From the NCBI GenBank assembly GCA_021781255.1, contig JAJXXG010000603.1, positions 1 through 5,301 on the forward strand: a stretch of DNA of 5,301 nucleotides, written 5' to 3'. Source of the stretch: Acidobacteriota bacterium. Its GTDB lineage: Bacteria; Acidobacteriota; Terriglobia; Terriglobales; Acidobacteriaceae. This document shows, piece by piece, positions 1-5,301 of this stretch; within the stretch, counting starts at the first letter, position 1, and each line of letters starts with the position of its first letter. The notes beneath the pieces are model-generated. The model searched no databases, was not told where the DNA came from, and was given only the letters and a program-made list of their open reading frames with translations. The position numbers and the translations under genes were made by a program.

Positions 1-56
1 ATCCTATGCCTGCCGGCGTCGGGAGTCAACCAGCGCGATGCGCGACCGTGCCATGC

Positions 57-78
57 GCGGCGGGCACGTGCCCGCCGC
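57..78. repeat. Perfect 22-bp palindrome upstream of the PQQ dehydrogenase
   Basis: The half-site GCGGCGGGCAC is followed directly by its exact reverse complement, centred on CACGTG. As RNA it would fold into a stem of about 9 bp with a 4-nt loop, followed by the pyrimidine run TCTTTCC. It could be the terminator of a gene to the left of the window, although the T-run is poor. It could also be a dyad operator for the gene starting at 146. Nothing in the window decides between these. Confidence 0.5.
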
Positions 79-145
79 TCTTTCCATCCGCGCGGCGGGA
101 ATGTAACAATCGCTCCGTCCTTTTCATCCCCGGAGACTCCGCCGC

Positions 146-2518
146 ATGTCCCTGCGTCCCGCTCTCGTCGCGTTCTGCTCCGTGCTCCTCGTCGCCCCGC
201 TCGCTCGCGCGCAATCCCCAATCCAGTCCGCCGACTGGTCCGTCTACAACGGCGGCTCCGACGGCGCACACTACTCCGCGCTCACCCAGATCAACCGCAG
301 CAACGTCGCCCAGCTCACCCAGGCCTGGCGTTATGACACCGGCGACACCGGCAACATGGAGACCAACCCCCTCATCATCGACGGCACCCTCTACGCCTAC
401 TCGCCCAAACAAAAAGTCATCGCCCTCGATGCCGCCACCGGCCAGCTCAAGTGGCAATTCGACTCCGGCATCGCCGGCACGCAGCCCGTCCGGGGCCTCG
501 CCTACTGGCCTGACGCGCAAGACGGCGGCAGCCATCCCCGCCTCCTCGCCGGCATTATGAACTACCTCTACTGCCTCGACGCCGCCACCGGCCGCCCCAT
601 CCCCACCTTCGGCGAACAGGGCCGCATCGACCTCCGCAAAGACCTCCGCGGCGACTTCCAGGTTCAGTCCACCGTCCTCACCTCGCCCGGCATCATCTAC
701 AAAGACCTCATCATCGTCGGCGGCCGCGATCCTGAAACCCATCCCGCCCCGCCCGGTGACATCCGCGCCTACAGCGTCCTCACCGGCCAGCTCGTCTGGC
801 GCTTCCGCACCATCCCGCACCCTGGCGAGTTCGGCGCCAGCACCTGGCCGCCCAACGCCTGGCAAACCGCCGGCGCCGCCAACAACTGGGCCGGCATGGC
901 CCTCGACGTCGAGCACGGCATCGTCTACGCTCCCACCGGCTCCGCTGTCATGGACTTCTACGGCGGCGACCGCGTCGGCGACGACCTCTTCGCCGACACC
1001 CTCCTCGCCCTCGACGCCAACACCGGCCAGCGCCTCTGGCACTTCCAGGGCGTCCACCACGACATCTGGGATCGCGATTTCCCCTCGCCGCCCGCGCTCT
1101 TCACCCTCCAGCGCGACGGCCAATCCATCCCCGCCCTCGCGCAAACCACCAAGCAGGGCTACCTCTACCTCTTCAATCGCCTCACCGGCCAGCCGCTCTT
1201 TCCCATCCACGAGCACCCGTTCCCGCCCAGCACCGTCCCCGGTGAAGTCACCGCGCCCACGCAGCCCGTCCCCGACGCGCCCGAGCCCTTCGCCCGCCAG
1301 CAACTCACCGCAGACATGCTCACCACGCGCACGCCGCAGGCCCACGACTGGGCGCTCACGACCTTCCGCACCTTCCGCAGCAACGGCCAGTTCCTTCCCC
1401 TCGCCGTCAGCCAGCAGACAGTCGTCTTTCCCGGCTTCGACGGCGGCGCGGAGTGGGGCGGTCCCGCCATCGACCCCGCCACCAACATCCTCTACGTCAA
1501 CGCCACGGAGATGGCATGGACCGGCGGCCTCATCCCCGCCTCTCGCACCGGCAGCCCCGGCGAGCAGCTCTACCGCAGCCAGTGCGCCATGTGCCACGGC
1601 ATCAACCGCGCCGGCTCGCCGCCCGCATTCCCCTCGCTCGTCGGCATCACCACCCGCATGTCCACAAAGAAAATCACCGGCAACATCCGCAACGGCAGCG
1701 GCCGCATGCCCGCATTCCCCAACATCGACGCCCCAGGCCTCGCTGCGCTCCTCGACCTCCTCGCCACCCCCGTCTCCGCTGCCGACGCCAAAGAGCTCGC
1801 CACCGCGCCCGACACCCAGACCCCACCGGGCCCCATCAACCCCACCTACCAGCAGCGCTGCGCCCTCTGCCACGGCGACCATCTGCAAGGCGTCGCGCCG
1901 TCCTTCCCGGCCATCATGGGAGTCGGCAACCGCCTCACCACCGCCCAGCTCACGCATCTCATTCAAAAAGGCGGCAAGCTCATGCCGCCCCAGCCGGACA
2001 TCGCGGGCAAACCCCTTGCCGCGCTCCTCGCCTGGCTCGGCGTGCACGACACGCTCGCCCCGCCCGCCGCCGCGCCCGGCACCGACGCCTACACCTTCAC
2101 CGGCTATCGCAAATTCCTCGATCCCGATGGCTACCCCGCCATCGCGCCCCCGTGGGGCACGCTCAACGCCATTGACCTCAAAACTGGGAAGTATCTTTGG
2201 AAGATTCCGCTCGGCGAATACCCTGACCTCGCCCGCCAGGGAATGACCAACACCGGCAGCGAAAACTACGGCGGCCCCATCGTCACCGCCGGCGGCGTGC
2301 TCTTCATCGGAGCCACCGTCTACGACCGCCAGTTCCGCGCCTTCGACACCTCCACCGGCCAGCTCCTCTGGCAAACCACGCTGCCCTTCGCCGGCATGGC
2401 CACACCTGCCACCTACATGGTCAACGGGCGTCAGTACGTCGTCATCGCCTCCAGCGGCGGACGCGACCCCAAATCCCCCACCGGCGGCTCCTACATCGCC
2501 TTCGCCCTCCCACGCTAG
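146..2518 (+). CDS. Secreted PQQ-dependent dehydrogenase (glucose dehydrogenase-like) with two inserted cytochrome c domains
   Basis: A 790-residue periplasmic quinohemoprotein predicted to oxidise a sugar or alcohol with pyrroloquinoline quinone and pass electrons to its own hemes. Residues 1-22 are a Sec signal peptide (hydrophobic core at 6-18, cleavage after ARA22). Beta-propeller blades carry the D-x-x-TG-x-x-x-W type repeat, seen around 94-103, 144-149, 213-218, 290-298, 345-348, 678-685 and 733-742. The HHDIWD motif (304-309) and K336 match the PQQ-site region of the membrane glucose dehydrogenase family. By spacing, D309 and K336 should correspond to E. coli Gcd D466 and K493. Two heme c sites follow: CAMCH (480-484) with M521 as likely axial ligand, and CALCH (572-576) with M613. 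The propeller then resumes at about 669, including GGPIVTAGGVLFIGAT (709-724). There is no N-terminal multi-pass membrane domain like that of E. coli Gcd, so the protein is probably soluble or loosely attached. GGAG at 132-135 lies 10 nt before the ATG and supports the start. Codons are overwhelmingly C-ending. The substrate is unknown. Confidence 0.93.
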   Translation: MSLRPALVAFCSVLLVAPLARAQSPIQSADWSVYNGGSDGAHYSALTQINRSNVAQLTQAWRYDTGDTGNMETNPLIIDGTLYAYSPKQKVIALDAATGQLKWQFDSGIAGTQPVRGLAYWPDAQDGGSHPRLLAGIMNYLYCLDAATGRPIPTFGEQGRIDLRKDLRGDFQVQSTVLTSPGIIYKDLIIVGGRDPETHPAPPGDIRAYSVLTGQLVWRFRTIPHPGEFGASTWPPNAWQTAGAANNWAGMALDVEHGIVYAPTGSAVMDFYGGDRVGDDLFADTLLALDANTGQRLWHFQGVHHDIWDRDFPSPPALFTLQRDGQSIPALAQTTKQGYLYLFNRLTGQPLFPIHEHPFPPSTVPGEVTAPTQPVPDAPEPFARQQLTADMLTTRTPQAHDWALTTFRTFRSNGQFLPLAVSQQTVVFPGFDGGAEWGGPAIDPATNILYVNATEMAWTGGLIPASRTGSPGEQLYRSQCAMCHGINRAGSPPAFPSLVGITTRMSTKKITGNIRNGSGRMPAFPNIDAPGLAALLDLLATPVSAADAKELATAPDTQTPPGPINPTYQQRCALCHGDHLQGVAPSFPAIMGVGNRLTTAQLTHLIQKGGKLMPPQPDIAGKPLAALLAWLGVHDTLAPPAAAPGTDAYTFTGYRKFLDPDGYPAIAPPWGTLNAIDLKTGKYLWKIPLGEYPDLARQGMTNTGSENYGGPIVTAGGVLFIGATVYDRQFRAFDTSTGQLLWQTTLPFAGMATPATYMVNGRQYVVIASSGGRDPKSPTGGSYIAFALPR

Positions 2519-2905
2519 CTTCTCAACAGGCAGGAAAGCGCAACTCGTCAAGAGTGGCACACCCTTCGCGATGCTGACTTACCGCACATAAGGGTGGCTG
2601 GTGCCAAGGCCTGAGGACTGGCCGTGGTCGAGTTGTCGTCATGACTCGGCCGGGCTGCGCGGTACGGTGGAGATCGAGTCGTTTTGGACGGCGTGGGAGC
2701 GGGAACAAAGGCGAGACCCGGATGGGCGAAGGGTTGTGGTACCCACCGTTGCACGATAAGTCCGCGTAAGGATGGGTCACCCACGTCGGAGGTAAGTTAG
2801 CATTGTTCGGGGGAAGGGTCGGCCACCCGCCGCTCATCCGGCGCCAGGTGGCATCGGGGAAGGTGGAGAGCCGGGCACCGCACTAGGCGGCGCAGGAGCA
2901 CAACA
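2519..2905. other. Intergenic region without a supportable gene
   Basis: This stretch of 387 bases has no open frame with recognisable protein character on either strand. Short open frames of about 72-104 codons exist on the minus strand, but they lack domain-like sequence and look like translated repeat DNA. Just after the dehydrogenase there is a 7-bp inverted repeat, CACCCTT (2560-2566) and AAGGGTG (2590-2596), with a 23-nt loop and no T-tract, so it is only a weak terminator candidate. Motifs of the style GGGT-x-CACCC recur (near 2774 and 2817), suggesting decayed intergenic repeats. Confidence 0.6.
2894..2898 (+). promoter_or_regulatory. Ribosome binding site that decides a TTG start
   Basis: AGGAG lies 7 nt upstream of TTG 2906. 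No ATG lies close by, and any later start would remove the N-terminal membrane segment, so this site fixes the start of the Sel1-repeat gene. Confidence 0.7.
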
Positions 2906-3829
2906 TTGAATTCATTTTGGAGAATTATCGCAACTGCTTTGTGTGTTGCCGTTTTGTGCGGTTCTGCGATCATCTGGCATAAATCCCAGCGTGATAACGA
3001 ACGGAAGAACGCCAAGGAAGTGAGTACATTCCATAGGCTTGCAGAGCAAGGTGATTCGAAAGCTCAATATAAATTAGGCCTCTTGTACTACCAGGGCAAC
3101 GGAGTGCCACAGGATTACACTGAGGCCGTCCATTGGTATCAAAAAGCTGCAGATCAGGGTGAGTCAATGTCTCAATACGCAATTGGTTATATGTACGAGA
3201 CAGGCAAAGGCGTAAAGCAGGACTTTGCAGAAGCCGCTCTTTGGTATCACAAATCCGCCGATCAGGACGACCCACAAGCTCAATGCGCCCTCGGTTCCCT
3301 GTATTACGAAGGCAGAGGAATGCAACAAGATCGCTCAGAAGCCGCTCGATGGTACCGGAAAGCTGCTGATCAGGGCTTTTCGAAAGCGCAATATGATCTG
3401 GGCTACATGTACGCCAACGGCCAAGGGGTGCCTCAAGACCGCGCTATAGCCAACTACTGGTACCTCAAAGCCGCGGATCAAGGAAATATGGATGCCAGAC
3501 AGACGTTGGGTGTAGGAATAACCACATGGCGACTGTTCATTCTCTTGGGGCTGTTGATCGGAGGCAGTTTACTTACGGCGGGGTTGCTGATACCTGGAAA
3601 GGTCCGTTGGAGTATTCAAACGAAAAGGACCACCATAGCGGGTGTCCTTTGTTTCGTCTCTGCCGGGCTGAATTGGTACGGATACACCCACTACCAAGCT
3701 AAATGTTTAGTCTGTGGTTCCGGCGCATTTTCTTTGCTTACGTGGACTCTGGATGGGATTTTGATCATCCTGCTCATAATTGTTGTGCGAGAAGGCATAA
3801 AAACGAGTGAATGGATGCGCCTCGGGTGA
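2906..3829 (+). CDS. Membrane-anchored Sel1-like repeat protein
   Basis: A 307-residue protein starting at TTG behind a good Shine-Dalgarno sequence. Residues 6-24 form a hydrophobic N-terminal anchor. The C18 context (AVLC) is not a proper lipobox, so it is probably uncleaved. Four complete 36-residue Sel1 repeats occupy 46-81, 82-117, 118-153 and 154-189, each built on A-(D/E)-Q-x(5-6)-Q-x-x-(L/I)-G-x-x-Y-x-x-G-x-G-x-x-Q-D; a fifth begins at 190-202. Hydrophobic segments follow at about 210-229 and 243-263, with a third at about 273-294, and a CLVC motif at 267-270. Sel1 repeats are alpha-alpha solenoids for protein binding, with no enzymatic role expected. Some Sel1 proteins are immunity proteins for secreted lipases (the PldB immunity proteins of Pseudomonas aeruginosa). 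The Rhs-core stub directly downstream makes an immunity role possible here, but this is inferred from context only. The gene is visibly less GC-rich than the dehydrogenase, and its codons are not biased to C, which suggests transfer. Confidence 0.88.
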   Translation: MNSFWRIIATALCVAVLCGSAIIWHKSQRDNERKNAKEVSTFHRLAEQGDSKAQYKLGLLYYQGNGVPQDYTEAVHWYQKAADQGESMSQYAIGYMYETGKGVKQDFAEAALWYHKSADQDDPQAQCALGSLYYEGRGMQQDRSEAARWYRKAADQGFSKAQYDLGYMYANGQGVPQDRAIANYWYLKAADQGNMDARQTLGVGITTWRLFILLGLLIGGSLLTAGLLIPGKVRWSIQTKRTTIAGVLCFVSAGLNWYGYTHYQAKCLVCGSGAFSLLTWTLDGILIILLIIVVREGIKTSEWMRLG

Positions 3830-3933
3830 TGTTGAATTATCACGGCGAACAGTTCGATCCGGACCTCGGCCTCGACTACCTCCGCGCCAGATACTACAAT
3901 CCGGCGACGGGAAGGTCCATGTCCAGAGATCCG
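3829..3933 (+). pseudogene. Rhs repeat-associated core fragment, toxin tip missing
   Basis: The frame through 3838-3933 reads YHGEQFDPDLGLDYL, then RARYYNPATGR, then SMSRDP. This is the end of the Rhs/YD-repeat-associated core, just before the point where variable toxin tips begin in polymorphic Rhs proteins. The usual GRF is GRS here. Only about 32 core residues remain of a domain normally preceded by more than a thousand residues of YD repeats. After SRDP the frame stays open to 4131, but it runs through repeat DNA and gives proline/arginine-rich sequence without toxin character. An ATG at 3829 overlaps the TGA of the Sel1 gene by one base (TGATG), so translation could be coupled. I nevertheless read it as a relic or displaced core fragment, not a working gene. 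Confidence 0.75.
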
Positions 3934-3980
3934 GGGAAGGGATGGCTTCCCGCCCCATCTACCCTGCCGGGTGCCCCATT

Positions 3981-4038
3981 CATGCCGGGTGCCCCAGGTC
4001 TCGATTCTGAGACCTGGGAAAGCGCAAATCCCACCCGG
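3981..4038 (+). repeat. Type-2 hairpin repeat, copy A
   Basis: A 58-nt copy of a repeat also found at 5061-5117. It contains a perfect 10-bp stem, CCCAGGTCTC (3993-4002) and GAGACCTGGG (4009-4018), around the 6-nt loop GATTCT. The 3' part shared with the other copy is GGGAAAG, two variable bases, then CAAATCCCACCCGG. Just 5' of it, TGCCCCATTCAT (3972-3983) is the left arm of a type-1 hairpin whose right arm is missing. Confidence 0.8.
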
Positions 4039-4234
4039 TGCGGAGCCTGGCCGTCCACTCCAACTCGATCCACACCACTCCTTCGAAGGTCTCCCTTCGC
4101 TCCCGGAGTTCCCACGACGGGAAGACGGTGAACGCAACGGAACTGGATGAAAGGAAGCATCTCCGCCTTCCGAAACCGCTCGAGGCCGTACGGTTTGGTG
4201 CTATCGGAACAGCGTTGCAGCCTCTTCCAACCAT

Positions 4235-4265
4235 CCGCTCATCGCGAACAAGCCGCGATGAACGG
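4235..4265 (-). repeat. REP-like imperfect palindrome, inverted copy
   Basis: Arms are CCGCTCATCGCG (4235-4246) and CGCGATGAACGG (4254-4265), with a 7-nt loop. The single non-Watson-Crick position (C4238 against A4262) becomes a G-U wobble only when read on the minus strand, which gives the orientation. Read that way, its left flank and arm share 17 identical bases (TGTGCCCCGTTCATCGC, complement of 4255-4271) with the plus-strand copy at 4885-4901. Confidence 0.75.
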
Positions 4266-4367
4266 GGCACACACTCCCACAAATTCAACGCGTATACTCA
4301 GGAGCGATGAGCGGGCCACCTGCCTGACGCACCCTGGTAAGACACTTCAGGGGTTAGGTCTTTGACG

Positions 4368-4829
4368 ATGAGCGTTCATATGGATACGAGCCTGACCACC
4401 ACCCTACCAATCGCTAGCATCCTGATGTTTGGCGGCGGCCCACTCACTCGCTTCGAGGTCATTCTGTTCTTACTGGTCGCGGGGACTATCATTCTCGTGG
4501 CCGTTAGTTGGGGGGCAATAGAGCAGTGGATTGAACGCGCTCGCGGTCGCAACTGGCCGACAGTCTCCGGGATCGTTGATTTTGTTGATGTTGCCGCTGT
4601 TGAGAGCAAGGGCATATCTTCCGCAGCCGTTCATTACTGGCCTACTTACCTAGCTACACTCACCTATTCCTACCATTGTCCCGACCAGCAAATGGGCGCC
4701 TACAAGCGCAGTTTTAGCAACGAAGAGGATGCCACGGTGTGGGCAAATTCCTACAAAGGAGAAACCGTGAAGGTCCACGTGGACCCGCGCGATCCCACGC
4801 GTTCCGTGCTGCGAGAAGAAGACCTTTAG
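4368..4829 (+). CDS. Small membrane-anchored DUF3592-type protein
   Basis: A 153-residue protein from ATG 4368. A TTG at 4362 and an ATG at 4380 are alternative starts. AGGGG at 4349-4353 suits the TTG, and AGG at 4356-4358 lies 9 nt before the chosen ATG. Residues 29-51 form one transmembrane helix (FEVILFLLVAGTIILVAVSW and on). From about residue 63 the sequence has the DUF3592 pattern: an early WPTVSGIV, a central tyrosine-rich strand (LTYSY), a charged YKRSFSNEED turn, and near the end YKGETVKVHVDPRDPTRSVL. DUF3592 has no established biochemical function. The family is usually a small membrane protein with a soluble beta-rich domain, and length and order here are normal for it. It stands alone, downstream of an Rhs relic and repeats, with no close operon partner. 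A role as a left-over immunity protein is possible but unproven. Confidence 0.85.
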   Translation: MSVHMDTSLTTTLPIASILMFGGGPLTRFEVILFLLVAGTIILVAVSWGAIEQWIERARGRNWPTVSGIVDFVDVAAVESKGISSAAVHYWPTYLATLTYSYHCPDQQMGAYKRSFSNEEDATVWANSYKGETVKVHVDPRDPTRSVLREEDL

Positions 4830-4889
4830 GTGGGCAGGTGGCCCGGTCAAACGCCATGAAGCCGTATCCACGAAGAAACGAAGCTGTGC

Positions 4890-4922
4890 CCCGTTCATCG
4901 CAGTCTTATCGCGATGAGCGGG
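4890..4922 (+). repeat. REP-like imperfect palindrome, copy b
   Basis: Arms are CCCGTTCATCGC (4890-4901) and GCGATGAGCGGG (4911-4922), with a 9-nt loop. All positions pair, with one G-U wobble (T4894 with G4918). No T-tract follows, so it is not a standard terminator. Confidence 0.78.
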
Positions 4923-4996
4923 CGTTGGGGGTGGACCCGGTCCCTCGCCTTCGGGACCGGGGATGGAAGACCCATTGCCGGGCAGGAGTGCGGATG

Positions 4997-5031
4997 CCCC
5001 ATTCATGCGCGTTTTTTGCGCATGAGTGGGG
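4997..5031 (+). repeat. REP-like imperfect palindrome, copy c
   Basis: A 14-bp stem, CCCCATTCATGCGC (4997-5010) and GCGCATGAGTGGGG (5018-5031), around the loop GTTTTTT. The wobble (T5002 with G5026) sits at the same place as in the other copies. Relative to copy b, a G-C pair is replaced by A-T (5001/5027), and one extra G-C pair is present in the upper stem. The T-run is in the loop and not after the stem, so it does not look like an intrinsic terminator. Confidence 0.78.
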
Positions 5032-5060
5032 ATCAACTCACTCCCACATTCCGATGGACC

Positions 5061-5117
5061 CATGCCAGGTGCCCAGGTCTCGCCTCTGAGACCTGGGAAA
5101 GTACAAATCCCACCCGG
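5061..5117 (+). repeat. Type-2 hairpin repeat, copy B
   Basis: A 57-nt copy of the repeat at 3981-4038. The perfect 10-bp stem CCCAGGTCTC (5072-5081) and GAGACCTGGG (5088-5097) is unchanged, while the loop differs (GCCTCT against GATTCT). The 3' part again reads GGGAAAG, two variable bases, then CAAATCCCACCCGG. Similarity to copy A ends at 5117. Confidence 0.8.
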
Positions 5118-5136
5118 CCACCGGCAAGCCGGAAGC

Positions 5137-5165
5137 TGACAGCGGACAGCTGAACGGCGCTGTCA
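5137..5165. repeat. Short inverted repeat upstream of the last gene
   Basis: TGACAGCG (5137-5144) and CGCTGTCA (5158-5165) form an 8-bp inverted repeat with a 13-nt loop. GACAGC also occurs twice in direct order within the left part. It could be an operator or simple repeat debris. No T-tract follows. Confidence 0.4.
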
Positions 5166-5269
5166 ACCCCTCAAGTCTCACTTTTCCTCTAAACCGCTCA
5201 TTCCAAACGCACGATTCCTCTCCGCGTTTTGCATCTTAATTCCAGCGAAGGCGCACAATAGAGATAATC

Positions 5270-5301
5270 ATGCCCACGGCCTCCTCCAATTCCCTCCGCG
5301 C
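5270..5301 (+). CDS. Probable start of a gene running off the window
   Basis: ATG 5270 opens a frame (MPTASSNSLRA) that is still open at the window edge. Its codons are C-ending (CCC, GCC, TCC, CTC, CGC), like those of the dehydrogenase and unlike the preceding spacer. There is no clear Shine-Dalgarno, but an AT-richer promoter-like stretch precedes it, so the message could be nearly leaderless. Eleven residues are too few to name a product. Confidence 0.45.
   Translation, partial: MPTASSNSLR

Larger units (their letters stand above)
3934..4367. other. Repeat-rich spacer between the Rhs relic and the DUF3592 gene
   Basis: No gene is recognised. The region begins with GGGAAG (3934-3939) and its inverse CTTCCC (3946-3951). 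It then has a 13-bp direct repeat GCCGGGTGCCCCA at 3966-3978 and 3984-3996, a long hairpin repeat (3981-4038), and an inverted copy of a REP-like palindrome (4235-4265). Open frames of 67-106 codons cross it in several frames, but none shows domain-like sequence. TATACT at 4293-4298 is a possible -10 box for the next gene; no convincing -35 lies 16-18 bp upstream. An Rhs toxin tip would be expected in this place if the cassette were intact. Confidence 0.55.
4830..5269. other. Repeat-rich intergenic region
   Basis: No gene is supported in these 440 bases; the open frames crossing it read through the hairpin repeats. It holds two plus-orientation REP-like palindromes (4890-4922 and 4997-5031), the second type-2 hairpin repeat (5061-5117) and a short inverted repeat at 5137-5165. 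After about 5166 the sequence becomes less GC-rich, as expected of a promoter region for the gene at 5270. CACAAT (5254-5259) could be a weak -10 box with TTGCAT (5229-5234) as a poor, widely spaced -35. That would place transcription start only a few bases before the ATG. Confidence 0.55.

Noticed and set aside
756..2246. Long plus-strand frames overlapping the dehydrogenase (756-2246 and 1453-2175)
   Set aside because: Their translations are Ser/Pro/Thr- or Arg/His-rich with no recognisable domains and lie inside a well-supported gene in another frame.
26..2560. Open frame of 844 codons on the minus strand opposite the dehydrogenase
   Set aside because: It is the antisense shadow of a gene with C-ending codons, which keeps that frame free of stops. 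Its translation is low-complexity Gly/Ala/Glu/Val without domain motifs, while the plus strand has clear PQQ and heme motifs.
2523..2837. Minus-strand frame of 104 codons in the gap after the dehydrogenase
   Set aside because: There is no recognisable domain, and its sequence runs through degenerate repeat-like DNA.
3049..3510. Tandem DNA repeat of about 108 bp
   Set aside because: It is the coding of the 36-residue Sel1 repeats. The DNA copies have diverged and need no separate explanation.
3811..4131. A 106-codon frame as a functional small Rhs protein
   Set aside because: Only about 32 residues match the Rhs core. The rest is translated hairpin-repeat DNA, so it is better called a relic.
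4997..5031. Intrinsic terminator after the DUF3592 gene
   Set aside because: The T-run lies in the hairpin loop, no U-tract follows the stem, and the same hairpin family occurs elsewhere in both orientations.
3966..5117. CRISPR array
   Set aside because: The repeats are few, unevenly spaced, in both orientations, and lack uniform spacers or nearby cas genes.

Overview
The window looks like a chromosomal segment of a GC-rich soil-type bacterium. The best guess is an Acidobacteriota (Terriglobia-like) genome. The reasons are the strongly C-ending codon use of the first gene, a secreted PQQ dehydrogenase with built-in cytochrome c domains, a stray Rhs-core fragment, and dispersed imperfect-palindrome repeats between genes. 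This assignment is an inference from style; no rRNA or other marker gene is present.

Layout. Bases 1-145 are a leader with a perfect 22-bp palindrome. Bases 146-2518 encode a 790-residue exported PQQ-dependent dehydrogenase of the membrane glucose dehydrogenase type. Two tandem cytochrome c domains are inserted into its beta-propeller, before the last blades. Bases 2519-2905 hold no gene I can support. Bases 2906-3829 encode a membrane-anchored Sel1-repeat protein with a hydrophobic C-terminal region; it starts at TTG and is visibly less GC-rich than the dehydrogenase. Its stop codon overlaps the edge of a short Rhs-core relic (about 3829-3933), which ends at the conserved SRDP motif and has no toxin tip. 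Bases 3934-4367 are a repeat-rich spacer. Bases 4368-4829 encode a small membrane-anchored DUF3592-type protein. Bases 4830-5269 are a second repeat-rich spacer, and a new gene probably begins at 5270 and runs off the end.

Working together. The dehydrogenase appears to be a self-contained periplasmic oxidoreductase: PQQ in the propeller oxidises a sugar or alcohol, and the two hemes pass electrons on. The 2906-4829 block reads differently. A Sel1 membrane protein, an Rhs-core stub and a DUF3592 membrane protein lie in one direction, with repeats where an Rhs toxin tip would be expected. This fits the scar of a polymorphic-toxin (Rhs) cassette in which immunity-like membrane proteins outlived the toxin. 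That reading is inference.

The two spacers share two hairpin families. One is a REP-like imperfect palindrome present three times, once inverted, with a conserved G-U wobble and a compensatory base-pair change. The other is a perfect 10-bp-stem hairpin present twice inside a 57-58 nt repeat.
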